A DNA stretch of 64,000 nucleotides from Echinococcus granulosus. Its lineage: Eukaryota > Platyhelminthes > Cestoda > Cyclophyllidea > Taeniidae. Location of the stretch: assembly GCF_000524195.1 (NCBI RefSeq), contig NW_020170386.1, positions 1,016,105 to 1,080,104 of the forward strand, given 5' to 3'. Under the pieces are notes generated by a model that worked only from the letters and a program-made list of their open reading frames with translations, was not told the DNA's origin and made no database searches. The position numbers were made by a program, and so were the translations under genes. Of the stretch, positions 11,131 through 23,200 are shown piece after piece; position 1 is the first letter of the stretch; each line of letters begins with the position of its first letter.

Positions 11131-14100
11131 AATCCGAGATATAAGTTAGGCCCAAGAAGTCCCAAAACTCCATGCAATTGTAAGACAACTTTGTCTTTAG
11201 GTTTAACTTGTGATTATTTTGCTGGGTTTAAATACAAATTAGTAAAAAGTTTTTTGATTAGATTTGTTCGCTTTTCTCTTGTTTCCGTTAAGTATTTATC
11301 GGAGTATAGAGTAGGCGCCATAAATTTTAATGCAGAGCCTGAATAATAGGAAGAATCAGGCAGAAAATTACGTCTTTTATCTTTACAACGTTTGGTGGAA
11401 TGAGAAGGTTATAAGTCTTCTTACTTAAACTTCATTTCCATCACTTATGGAAAAACTTTGTGCCCATCAATCGGTAACTGATACCCTTATCTATTTAAGA
11501 GGATTCCAGCTGGCTTATGATCAGGCACTTGATATTGGTGGTGTATTTTATTTGTTTGAAATTATTTGATAGATCATAGCTTTATATTACTTCATCAATT
11601 ACAGATTCTATGCACCCGTAAAATAATGGCATATTTGCCCAAATATCTACTGAATACATGTCCTTGACTAACTTATGATGCAAGAAGTAAGCTTAAATCC
11701 TTTTTGTTTTTTTTTTTTATTTTTTAGGATCGAATGGGAATGCTAACTTGTTTTTATTTTCTAAGTGTTATTACCAGCGCGGGACTTGTGAAGGCCTATT
11801 CTCAACTAAAAATCTTCTAGGAGGAATGATATGAATGATGCATGAAGATACAATGGCACTCATTACAAGTGTTTTACACCTCTATTGAATTTTATATGGC
11901 CCCAATCATCTTCGGCTGAAATTTTGGCACACATGGTGTTCGGAATTGAAATACAAGTAGGCTGAAGGATGCTGAAAACCAGCGTTGATCCTAATATCAC
12001 TTCAAGGTAGTTATTATGTTTTATTGACAAAGGTATAAATAAACAGCAATCGTGTTATAAAAAAGGTCTAATAATTGCTCCACCTCCTAACTTGAGAGTG
12101 AGTGACAAAAAAAGCGTAAACTCTCGCACGTACAGACGTAGAAACCCCGGTAAATGAATTTTAGCTATGCAAATTAATTCGATTGTACACGGCATACACA
12201 CACACACAATTCTAAATTGGCTTTCCCCTGCAATCCGTGAGTATGAGATAGGAGGGTATTGTGCCGCTTATAAACCCATGGTTGTATTGAGAGGAAACTT
12301 AAATTCCTCAAGATCTTAAAAATAGTTACCGATCGACCAGATAAAAATTTAGGCATCTTCAAATACTAGAGTTTGAGATTCAGCGCCATCCAGATTTTTA
12401 CTGGTCGATTCGTTTATTTTTTTATTTTCTTGTAAAATTTTTGATATTTATCTGCGTATAGCATAGAAGTTAACTTAATCGCAAAATCTTTGCCTCCAAC
12501 TGGTCCAGCTGTTTAAAGAGTGACAATTATTTATTTATCGTCATCAACAAAATTCCATAATTCATCACAAAATCAAACGTGTGTTATTCGTGATTTTGTA
12601 TCTTTATAATCCAGGGCAGCATGATATTGGTTCTACAAACAAAATTGGGCGACTTAACGCAAACGGCAATATTATTGCACAATTTTTGCCAGTGGGAAGC
12701 ATTTTTTGAATCTGTTTCCTTCCAGTAAGAGTGATAAAAGGATCAGGCGCCTTAATAATTGTCAAGTGAATTCCATGAAATTCCGAAATGCACTGCACTG
12801 AAAAATAAGTTAGATACAGTAGTTTGGACCCTGTGACCTTAAAAAACCACGCTGAATAGGAAGAGAATTTTTAGGTTTAGTTTGTCATAATAAGGGGCAA
12901 AATGAGCACAAATGCCCTTAGTTTTGTGAGCAAAGCTGGACTAGAAGGTAGATAATAGGTGCTTCAGAGGAAATATCGCATTTTCGAGTCCAAAGTACTG
13001 AATAGTTATGGAAATTAACCACATACAAACAGCAACGCCTATTTGGAGATAATCCAGTCTTCAAAGCGAATTCCGTTTCTTGTGGATACTGGGAATTGGA
13101 CAACAATTATAGAGGACTGAATGTTTAAGCCTGCCACTTCCCAATCGATGGCTACCGGTCTCGGAACTCAAACGTACCAAATAGCTGTGGCACCAGCAAG
13201 GATACGGGCCGTGACGGCTCAGTGCAATACGAGTTAACTGAAGATTTTTCTACTTTATGGGCTATCCTTCTTTCACCTTTTGCTAGGAGACGTGGATGTA
13301 GTCAATATGTGCTTAGTTTAGATCCGAAACGGGGGGAGGAGGAGAGAATTCCTTTTGGCATCAAAGAGTGCTAGTATACGACAGTTCTCATTTACACGTT
13401 ACCATAATCAGGCCAACATTTTTGCTTTTAAAGTCTTGATGCAAGCAATTTCAAAATTAATGATGGTATCTTTGACTGGTGTCCCTAAGTGGTTAATCTT
13501 CGAGTGTTTGCCACTTTCTAACTTATTTGTGGAGCATATGACTAAAAATGTTATTCAGCCTATTGTCTCGATAATCAATTCACATACTTTACCTATGAAA
13601 CACGATGTCACGAGCATTAAATGTTATGGTAATGCAACTTTCCTAATCTCTTATTGTGCTACTACCAGTTACTCGGTGTTTGTTCAGTGCTTTAAAAGAC
13701 TTGATTTTGCAAACCTTTTACAGTATCCTGATAGCATATTTTATAGGGTGCTATTTGCATTATTATGATCGAAATTAAATGGGGATAACATGATCAGTTT
13801 AAAACCAAAATAAGATTTACTGATTTAAAATGAAAATATGGCGTTTTCAGTTGTAATGAAGGATAAGGTCTATTGTACTTTTTTAGGATGTTTAGGGTTT
13901 TGAGGCATTGATAATCATTAAAGGCAGGTTAAGTGTTTTCGATGGTGCCAATTAAACTAATTTAAACTTACGATATATGAAGAAACAAAAACGTTCCCTC
14001 TTGTCTCCACTAACTGCTCTGTGAGATCGGCTTTTCCAAAAAGAGGATGGCATGAGAGCAGAAAAGGGGTGTCCATTCTACCTACCCTCTTCATAGCACA

Positions 14101-14150
14101 TCCTCTCGTTGTGGCTACATGCAAGCGGCAATGACACAACTAAGTATGTG
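11131..14150. other. 3 kb stretch without a supported gene
   Basis: Contains a short (AC)n run near 12196-12208. The 137-codon frame at 13355-13768 has no ATG start and no recognisable domain, so it is not called. Nothing else stands out. Confidence 0.5.
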
Positions 14151-14157
14151 GTGGCAA

Positions 14158-14520
14158 TTAAAAATATCCACTTATGTGCGTGACATGTGGTGCGCCTAAT
14201 GCATATCCATCCACCCATCGCGCTGCAGCCACCACCACACCCGCGAGATCTTCCCCAGCTGCGCTAGGGGTGTTGCCGCTGCTGTTGGTGCTACTACGGT
14301 CGCATCTACCATTGCTACGTATGGGGTGGTGTCTGGAGGATTCAGAGGATGAGGGGAGGAAGGAGGTGGGGGCCGAGGCGGTGCCTAGTAAAGGGTGGAG
14401 GAGGAGCGAGGAAATGTGTCCACTTGAACACGCAAGAAGACACGCTATAGAGTAAGTATGGGCCGTAAGTAATTTAAGAAGACAGTTGCGTGCATTTAAG
14501 ACTTGTTGCGGATTCATTTT
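14158..14520 (-). other. GC-rich island with a Ser/Thr-rich frame, candidate exon
   Basis: A minus-strand frame from an ATG near 14519 runs to a stop at 14158. Its middle is low complexity (Ser, Thr, Asn, Gly, then an Ala/Val run), as in the disordered part of a regulatory protein. A plus-strand frame over the same bases is also open (14174-14455). The base composition is distinctly GC-rich compared with both flanks. No strong GTAAGT or GTGAGT donor was found in the right place, and no domain is recognised. It may be an orphan exon, a promoter island or chance. Confidence 0.25.
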
Positions 14521-14559
14521 GACCACGCTCTGCACCCGTATCATGCTTTTGTTGGCAGC

Positions 14560-17500
14560 ATTATGCTATGCTAGGCAGAAGTCCTGTGAGAATATCTAAT
14601 GATGCGTTTGTTGTGCGAATATAGAAAGATAGTGCGTATAAAGCCTCTAAAATTTGTTAATTCCCATCAAGACTAATAAAATAGAATTTCAAATTTTGCA
14701 CATTTGATTGTTATTTTACGCCACCCTTTTACAATTGGTATTTATTTGAAAATTTGTGCTCGTGCCGTTTAGAGCATATGCTACGAACCTTTTACACCAT
14801 CTAGAAAATGCGGACACCTTTGATAGTTATCGAGGATATGATGTACGAGCTGTTATAAGGTGTCGACGATAAATATCTAGGAAGAAACCACAGCTAAAGG
14901 TATGCGCTTACTCTTACAGAGTGCGCTTTGATTCATTGACTTAGAGACGCGTCAAGAGCATAAGATGTCAAATGCATCAAATTAAAATTATTGGGATTGT
15001 CTGTAAAATTATTTGAGTTTGATATATTCAAATCTTTTACCAATTCTAGGGGAACTTGGTTCAAATCATCGAAAAAATAACCGCTTCTTACTTCCTCGTC
15101 TCCGAAAATTCCCAAATTCTTTTAAGTGAATAAATCTCCTTAAACGAATTGAACTAAACCAAAATAGTGTTATGCACATGGAATGGTCGTGCCTGGTCCA
15201 AGATTTTGAGATACTATTAAAGGAAAGAAATTAAGAGATGCTTTGGAAATGGTAACGTTAAAAATACTTCTAAATTAGCTTTATTTTGAAAGTCGGTTTG
15301 TTTTAAGCAAAGAACATAGAAAGCGATAAAAAATGCATAGCGCAAGAAGTGGTCTTGTTAATAATTTTCCTCTTATGTGATTCCAGCTCAACGAGTTACT
15401 GCGAGGAGCAAACTGCTAAAAATGATTGCTATTTTGATAAATGGCTAAATTGTGGTTTAATGATCACATGACTGGTCATAAATTATAAACTGTTAGCAAT
15501 GTTTACGTTTGATAGGTCCTTTCTTCACCCTTACGGTAGGGGAATTTGGTACAAACTGAATTTCGGCTCTGTGGTATGTTAGCTAGCAAGTGATTGCAGT
15601 CAAAATTTCCAAATTACGATCTTTGCATACCAATCCACTCTTCTGAAATTAGTGGCTCTCCTTACAGGTGCCAATGAGTCTAGATGTAGATACAGGTAAA
15701 TTTTTATCACAGAACCTTAAAATTACCGATTTCATGGGAGACAGTGTCTGGAAAGAAGCTATTAGGAAGGTTGAAACCGTTGGAATCTTTCCATACTGGC
15801 ATTTATCGAATAAAGTTAAACGTTGAAGGTAACAAATACAAGCCACACAATACTCTAATTTTACGGGTTGTCACTAAACACATCGTACATTGCTCATCGC
15901 ACACCAACGCACCGGAGGTTTAACAAGTTCTCGCGGCATTGGCTTCTTGTTGAGTCTGCAAATGATGCTCACACTTGTGAAAAATTTTCCTACCCGGTCT
16001 GCACACGGCTGATTCTTGCCTCAATAAAGGAGAATAAATGACGGAGAGCAGGATGCTTTAAATTGATTTGTCTGCTGCCTAACTTCTAAATAGAATCAAT
16101 TTGCTGATCATTCGCATAACTAGGAAGCGGTAGTAAAAATGATTGTTTCAAAATAGTGCCCTCGTCAGACTAGCGGAATTTGCGGTAAATAAGCTATTTT
16201 CGGTTATTAAAGCAAAAAACCCGATTAGCAAAATTACCCTAAACTCAAACAAACACTGACAATTATTGCAGAATAACTTCGCTATCTTGATAATTTCAAT
16301 AGTAAAATAATGGTATATTCCTGGTCGCATAGTCAAATGCCATTGCACCATGTGGTAGGGTTCGGTTTTCACGCCAAGTTGCTTGATCAACTTTTTTGGC
16401 ACGAGGCAGAACTGATTTTAAATCAAGGGAGAAAAAATATAAAGAAAACAAGGGAAGAGGTTAAAATCACATTTTAGGAGTCTGAATTTATAGCAGTTGG
16501 GCAATATCACGGGTGGATTAGTTCCAAAGGCTGGTCACTATTATATCCAGCAAAATCCTTCCCAGTATATAAGCACATAAGCGAAAGCTTTGCAGAGGGG
16601 ATTATGGGCTCACATTCTTAGTAATGAGGGGATAAGGGCGTGTGAAACGATGAGAATTCTGCTCGCAGAAAATGTGATTTCACTGGATGCTTATGAAAAC
16701 TGCACTCATCGCATGCATGAAATCAGCACACTTTTAAATGCTCCCTAACGTGCATCGCGCAGTGGTTTGAATGGCCAAAATGTAGATCAAATTGGGATAG
16801 GTGTTTAAAGCACAAAAAAACTAAACCGTAAATTTCGCTTATGCACATGGACCCTTCAGAAGAATGTAGTTTGCATTCATTTTGTGTTAAAAACTCGGAG
16901 CCCGAAGGAAATAAAGTAAGCCTTTGCTGTATTGGAAAATAATACAGAACTGTGATAAATTAAAACCCAAAGGTGTCAAGTCTACTTTGATGGATAATTT
17001 GAGGTAAGTGAGAATCAATCCCAAAACTAATGATATCAGCGACGGCTAGGTACAGCAGTAATCTCTGTCAAATCAGGAGACAGAATGGCCAAAGGCACCT
17101 ATAACAGGTAGTCTAATGTTAGACCGTCAGTTTTCTATGCGTATTTTTACATGACACATTTTACATTTACGTGACACGTACAAGAAACAATTTTTTTTTT
17201 AAATCTGAGGGTTAATAGAAAAAGTTGTTCTACTTCTTCTACATATAATTACGTCTACTTTTGTATCAAAAGTAACACGTTAAGTTGTCTTAGAAAAATC
17301 GGGAGAGAAGTTGAATAGCTTTTTAAACACTGATCTGTAGGGGGAAAATGGGTGCAATGAATGAGGGAGGATAAAATTCTAACTAAAAGTAGACTGTTTC
17401 TAAGAAGGTCAACGCAATAATGCATTCCCTATGGTTCAATTTTAGTCCTCCATTAATGCTACTTAAATTAACTGATTTAAATATTCCTTGCAAACAAAAA

Positions 17501-19510
17501 AATTTACATTTTTTCAGGATAGTCGCAAATCTGTGCAGAGTGTGTCTTAGATTCCGGTTTTTAGGGCTTTTGCCCTGAAGATGTTAGTAAAACACGTATG
17601 GTGGATGTGGTTTTAGTAATAATATTTGGTATTTTGAAATCAGAATATTCAAACCAAACCGCAGATAGCGTTGGTAATTATTTTAGAAACGAAAATTAAA
17701 ATGACCCTGCAACAAATAATGCTTTACTGCTTACATCTCTTAGCGCATGAATGTACTCACTATCTGTTACAGGGATGGTAGTGTTAAGTAAAAAGTATGG
17801 GAATAACAATCCGTCGCAAATGACGTGAATGACATTCTTACGTTCCCCATAACTACCTTTGCTTGGATTTAAATTATAGACGCTAATCAATAATCTTGGC
17901 ATGGGGCAAACGAGAAATATGCCTTTACTGTAATCAGCATCGACCTGATCAGTGTCCATCTTCATTTTATGATGTTCATCATTCAAATTCTGTACTCCAA
18001 AAGGAAAAGTCACCACTGCTGATAGGGAATAAACCTGTAAATAAGGGTAATAAATACTTATTTTAATCGTATTACGGTTTAAGAAATCAAATAATGTCGT
18101 TTTTTGCAAGATTTCATCGGATAGGAGTTGGGGCTAATAATACTAGGCACATTTGAAATCCTAGAAAATATTTATGCTCTTCTCCAAAGCTAGTCCCGAA
18201 CTCCAAATAAGTGGTCCATTTACGAGAATGTTAAGCCATTCTCAATATATCTCCCTTTAACTAATACATCTACGTCCAGTTTTTTAGCATCTTTGTTATT
18301 GTCTTGTCTTCTACTTTGGAAGGTATTCATTTGGTTAGCTGCATTTCAAGTTGTGAGGATTCGAAATTACACTTGACTGCCCACTAGCATTTGGACTAAG
18401 GAAATGGTTTCACTGCTTTCAAAATGACCATAGAGCCCTTCGCTGCATTTTTTCGGCAAATTTACAGTTAAGTTAATATTACGCTTCAGGATGGCTGCTG
18501 TCTGTGTTAGTCTAGCCTGCCTTTTTACCCTTCATGCATTAACACGGTGTCGTGAGTTTTCCTTAGCATAAATGGAAATTATGAGGTGTTAAAAATGTTC
18601 CCAAGTGCATTTCCGGTTATACATAATATTATTCCATAGTAATTATGGAAGCAAAGATATTATCGTACTAGTTTTATACCCTTTCTAACCGACAAATGTT
18701 TTGAAGTTAATGTACCATGCCGTAAGCGTCATTTCCGATTTCCGTCTCAGACTAGTAGTAGTTTACTTGCCCCCTGAGACATATGCCCATTCTATAACGG
18801 TTTTGATTCTTTGTTCTACTAAATTCTGACCCAGAGGTATACAATGAGGGGCATTAAATAATCCAAAGAATAGATCTACTTGAGAGCACTATGTAAGTTC
18901 GCACATTTATCATTGAACTGCTTTTGATGGTAATTTGGAGTGATTGGCTTATAATCTTCACCTACATTTCGGCAGTGATAGACAAAATGTTATCAAAATA
19001 GCCACCAACTGATAAATTCCGATTTCGCACCATGTTTAACTAACCCTCAACAACGTAGACTGCATAATTCATTCAGTTAAAAGTCTGCAAACTTACCTTG
19101 AACGCTGACTTAACCACGACATCGCTACTAAAATGTTAAGTAACCTGTGAATAAACTCCGCTCATTTCGTTAGAGATGTCTTGATAGTATTTACTAAGTA
19201 GTTTAACGGATGTTTGTGTTTAAATTATTCTGGTTTATTAATTTACAGCACTACGGAGTGTGTGCTTCAGTGGAACTTTGCCCAATTTTGCTGTGACATT
19301 AAATAACAAAAGACTGCTTGTTTACTTTGAGGTACCTAATCTGCAACATAAAATGAATTTCCAGATTCTTCCCTTATTTCTTATTTGATTTGAACACCAA
19401 GATTGCAATAAAATGTAAAAATTTGATATTTTATATCCGATTGATCTTCCAACTCGGAATATTTGCAAGATGAAGCAAAAGACAAAGTACGTGACGGTGT
19501 GGACAAAAAA
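14560..19510. other. 5 kb gene-poor stretch
   Basis: AT-rich sequence with chance frames only. The 137-codon minus frame at 17696-18109 includes a plausible acceptor near 18031 (TTTACAG, minus) but has no ATG and no recognisable domain. No RNA gene seen. Confidence 0.5.
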
Positions 19511-19511
19511 C

Positions 19512-19517
19512 TTTATT
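19512..19517 (-). terminator. AATAAA polyadenylation signal of the FW-peptide gene
   Basis: AATAAA on the minus strand, 57 bp after the stop codon at 19575-19577. It supports a short single-exon transcript. Confidence 0.6.
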
Positions 19518-19574
19518 AGCATTATTCCCTAATAGCGCAAAAAGGGGATTTTTTTATAAACCTGCTGCACCATG

Positions 19575-19889
19575 TCACCAGAAGTTGGCACGACGCTTCC
19601 AGAAAGCCTGGTTGCCATACCGCTTCCAGAAGCTGGATCGCTTCCAAAAGGGACTCATATGGATCGGTTTCCAGAAGTAGGCCGCGGCGCCAGCGTCACC
19701 CAGAGTCTCGCTTTCATCAAAGTTTTCGCTCAGAGTTTCTGATGGATAGTTCTCCATCAAAAGCTTCTCATTTAGTCGCGCTTTGCCCGTGGGGTAGGCA
19801 GCGTAAGACACCACTACACAGACAGTCATAAAAGCCAGTAGGACTGGCAGTCGACGCTCTGCGAGTTGGATGCACGGAATGCGAACCAT
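19575..19889 (-). CDS. Secreted precursor with repeated FW-KR units, candidate neuropeptide gene
   Basis: 104 codons from ATG 19889 to TGA. Residues 1-31 look like a signal peptide: a basic start (RIPCIQLAERR) followed by the hydrophobic core LPVLLAFMTVCVVVSYA. An acidic spacer follows (about 40-68). The last 35 residues hold five FW pairs, the last four set by dibasic sites: MSPFW-KR, SSFW-KR, YGNQAFW-KRR, and ANFW directly before the stop; an earlier YFW-KP lacks a full dibasic site. KR/KRR are prohormone convertase sites, so cleavage and basic-residue removal would leave short peptides all ending in -FW. None has the Gly needed for C-terminal amidation, which is unusual for neuropeptides. 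The codons TTC/T TGG AAG CG recur, suggesting internal duplication. The gene stands alone, with CCAAT pairs upstream and AATAAA downstream. I cannot match it to a named flatworm peptide family. A non-peptide secreted protein remains possible. Confidence 0.75.
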   Translation of the reverse strand: MVRIPCIQLAERRLPVLLAFMTVCVVVSYAAYPTGKARLNEKLLMENYPSETLSENFDESETLGDAGAAAYFWKPIHMSPFWKRSSFWKRYGNQAFWKRRANFW

Positions 19890-19939
19890 AACCAACTCCT
19901 TTTTTAGTGTGCTTACTTCCTGAGGCTCTCACAAAGGCC

Positions 19940-19995
19940 AAATTTATGAACAGTGCAGCACCAATCAGATGCGAGCACATATGATCCACCAATCG
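19940..19995 (-). promoter_or_regulatory. Promoter region of the FW-peptide gene
   Basis: On the minus strand two GATTGGTG motifs (reverse CCAAT) lie near 19963-19970 and 19986-19993, about 75-105 bp before the ATG. A TATA-like CATAAATT lies about 55-60 bp before it. Inferred from motif and position. Confidence 0.4.
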
Positions 19996-20217
19996 CAGCT
20001 AAATAAAGGTTTCTGAGAGCAATAAGATGAATTCCACTTAACTCGCTTTTATTTCCTTAATAAGAGTGAAACTTTCGTTACACACATATGGAGCGTGAGG
20101 TCTTGACAACCATATTCTTCTTATTTCAACCCAGACTTAGTTACAGTTTCTCGAATAGCTTGAAGTATACTGTAGTATTTGTGGTGTTTAAATGTTCCTT
20201 TTAGAAAGGAGGCGGCA

Positions 20218-20246
20218 GCCAACCGCATGACTGAAGAGCGGTTGGC
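20218..20246. repeat. Perfect 9-bp GC-rich inverted repeat
   Basis: GCCAACCGC (20218-20226), an 11-base loop, then GCGGTTGGC (20238-20246). It stands out in AT-rich surroundings about 330 bp upstream of the FW-peptide start. It could be a dimeric binding site or a chance palindrome. Confidence 0.5.
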
Positions 20247-20249
20247 ATC

Positions 20250-23200
20250 TCCCAAACCGGAGAAAAGTCCTGTGTCCAAATCTTTTTAAACTTGTATCCA
20301 CTCCCATTTACTCTAAGCAATAACCATGTCATAATTCAACCAGTCGCCGTTTTCAAAAAACATGAAGGCTAGGGGAGAGGAGATAAACGAGCCTCATCCT
20401 ACAATACTATGCTTCGAGCTAATAACAAGAAGTTCTTTGCTTAAAGCATAAACTAACATATTTAATTGTTGTTGATTAGCATCCAAAATGACGTTTACAC
20501 TCAGCATTTTTCCCATTACCCAAAAAAGACCCGATTTGAAAACGATTTTATATTGGAAACGCTTTGTGCTTTTGCACATATATTAAAGGTTCAGAATTCG
20601 AGTGATTCCATACAAAAGTTCCATTTCTGAACAATTTGACTGGCATTCATTTAATAATCAACTTTTTGCACAATTTTGGTTAAATTCACAAGAAATCTTA
20701 ATATTTAATTTACTCCGTGCCATTTTAGTTGAACTTGTGCTTTGCACCGCCGTCTAAAGAAGCAGGCTCAAAGTAAAGATAATCTAGAATACTTCTGCTG
20801 TTTTCTCTAGGTGTCATTATGTATTTCTAATCTGATTTTATGAAATTTGCACAATCGAAATGCCTTAATAGGTGCCGGTTTTGTCAGCGCTGGTTTTGCA
20901 GCATTTCTTTTTTATCAAAAAAGGAAGGCAATGGGGTGCCAAACAGCACAGGAGTCGCCAAAGTTACGCCTTTTTAATTCAGATATTTGTCGCTTATTAT
21001 CGAGGCACGTGGTTGATTTTAAATTAAGCTGTTGCTCAATGTTTAATCAAGCACTTTACGACGGTGCTACAATGCATAAAAGCGAGCTTAAAATTCCCTT
21101 TTTCAGCTAACAATACAATGAGAATAGCATCCTGTAGTAGCAAAACACTGCTAACTAATGGGTGGTCATCAAAGGAGATTGATACTTGCTTCAGAACACT
21201 TAAACCACCTATTGCAGGCTCTTTAGTTTTGCTGCAATTTTTTCATTATAAACAGGCAACAAATTGGAGATAGTAAAGCCCTAAATAGCTTGAAATGCAG
21301 AAATAAGAACACATTAGTTAGATCGTTTCATATACTTGCTCGACACCAACTCATAAGTTGGCATCCTCCTAACACCAAAAGTGATGGTGTTTCATGTAAA
21401 CAAGATTACTGTTTGCGACTCTAGAATATCCACCTGTTTCTCGAAAAACTTGTGAATTTAAACATGTGTTGAATTTTACTGCTGTCCCCAAAACGTCTTT
21501 ATGTCAATGCTATTTAGCGAGGACAAGCAGAAATCACTGAAGAAAGAGGCAGGAGGCTTTTACCAGTCAGTCTGGTGTCTGCAATGTCGATTCATACTTT
21601 AAAATACACTAAGGAGCAGCAATTACTCATGAGTATTGGAAAGGGGTGAGGTTATGGCGACCGCACTAACGGCTTTGCAGATTTCGCTCATTAAATGGAT
21701 TCGCTTCAGAAAGTTAAGGCGGGAAGTTACCAAACAGACCTTGGTAAAAAGTCTAGGCAGGTCCAATTGCATAGTTAAACTTGCACCTGTGACTTCTGAT
21801 AGGCATTATGCCAAATGGGCCTATAATAGACCTGTTAACTTGGGTAGTTCTAAAAAATATTCAAATATACATGCATTATGAAGACATTGCATGATTGTTT
21901 TTTAATTTATTCCAATGCGTCCATTAGTAGCTCAATTATCGGGCAGAGCGATGCTCATCTCACCGGTACTTTATTTGAAAGGTGGCAATCTCTTTGGGAT
22001 TTAAATGATGCATGATAAGAATTCAATCAGAAAAAAATAGTATCCTTTATACGGTGTCTAAACTGATTTTATAAAAAAATTGGGGCCTGCTTATTATGCA
22101 ATTGTGTATCAAGTCGAACAATGTTTGTTTATTAATTACTATAAAGCTTAGGCATAACGATTCAGGGTGTTTGTGTTTCCCAAGTAAAACGGTTTGCTCT
22201 CAGTTCAAAAGATCAAATCTCTAACCACAATTAGCACAAGCAGATTCTCGTGTTCAGTGTTGAGTGGAGGGAGGAACGATGATAAGAAATTTCCTTCCGA
22301 TTTAAATTCTACTATTTTGTTTAAATGACATTGAAAAGGCTGGTACTAAAGTAATTTTTCGTGTAATTTTCGTTGATTTATTTCTCTATCAATAACCTGG
22401 TCGCAAAAATCTTAATGCGTTGCTACCTTGCATCAATCGTCAGTGTAGAATTGCACCTCTTTATATTTTTTCCCCTATAATTAGGGGTTCCTCAATGTAG
22501 TTTAGGGGAGAGCTTGGTGGAGAGCACATGATTACCGGTAGGGTCTTTTAATTTAAACACTTTTTCTGTCTTGACTATCATGTTATAGCATAGCAGTTTC
22601 GGCAGATTATTGTTACTGTGATGATTCCTTAACATCGGTATTTTCTGCGGCGCACAAATCTTTTGCTCATTCGGAAAATCGTATTAAAAACAGACATTTG
22701 CCGAAAAAACTGCTTAAGTATGGTCTCCCTTAGTGTTTTATACTTATTAGGACTCACAACAAAAACACTAAATTTTCCTTTGTGAACACCCTACCAAAAC
22801 ACCGATTAAACTGATCTGAATGTTCAAAGGTGATTTGAAAAGGAAAGGGAAATCTCAATCTTCCAGAATGGCGTACTTTGCGTCTGTACTGATATTGAAT
22901 ATGAAATACTATCTCATTCAATGTAGCTGTTCGTGATTGGGACTAATGTAAGCTGTAAAGAGCATATTTGCTGTTTTAAATGTGCACTTATTTCGCCGGC
23001 ACATTCACTTTGAGCTGGCGGCAAAATGATGTTGCACTCGTATTGCTTTATGGGTCACCTCCATGCCTTTTGACCAAATGCAAATTCAAAAACCCCGCTA
23101 TAAAAAGGTAAGATTAGTTAAATTACGTGAGGACAAATGTTTCACCATTCTATGTCAGCTCAGAAACGGTTAAAACCGACATGAAAACTATTGTTACTTA

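Noticed and set aside
13355..13768. 137-codon plus-strand frame
   Set aside because: Starts on TTG, no in-frame ATG near the start, AT-rich and without domain or splice support. One or two frames of this length are expected by chance in 64 kb of this composition.
17696..18109. 137-codon minus-strand frame with an acceptor-like TTTACAG
   Set aside because: No ATG start, no donor that would make a convincing exon, and no recognisable family.
20847..21110. Short frame with a hydrophobic stretch (VSAGFAAFLFYQKRK)
   Set aside because: Looks like a membrane anchor, but no partner exon, start context or family match could be found.
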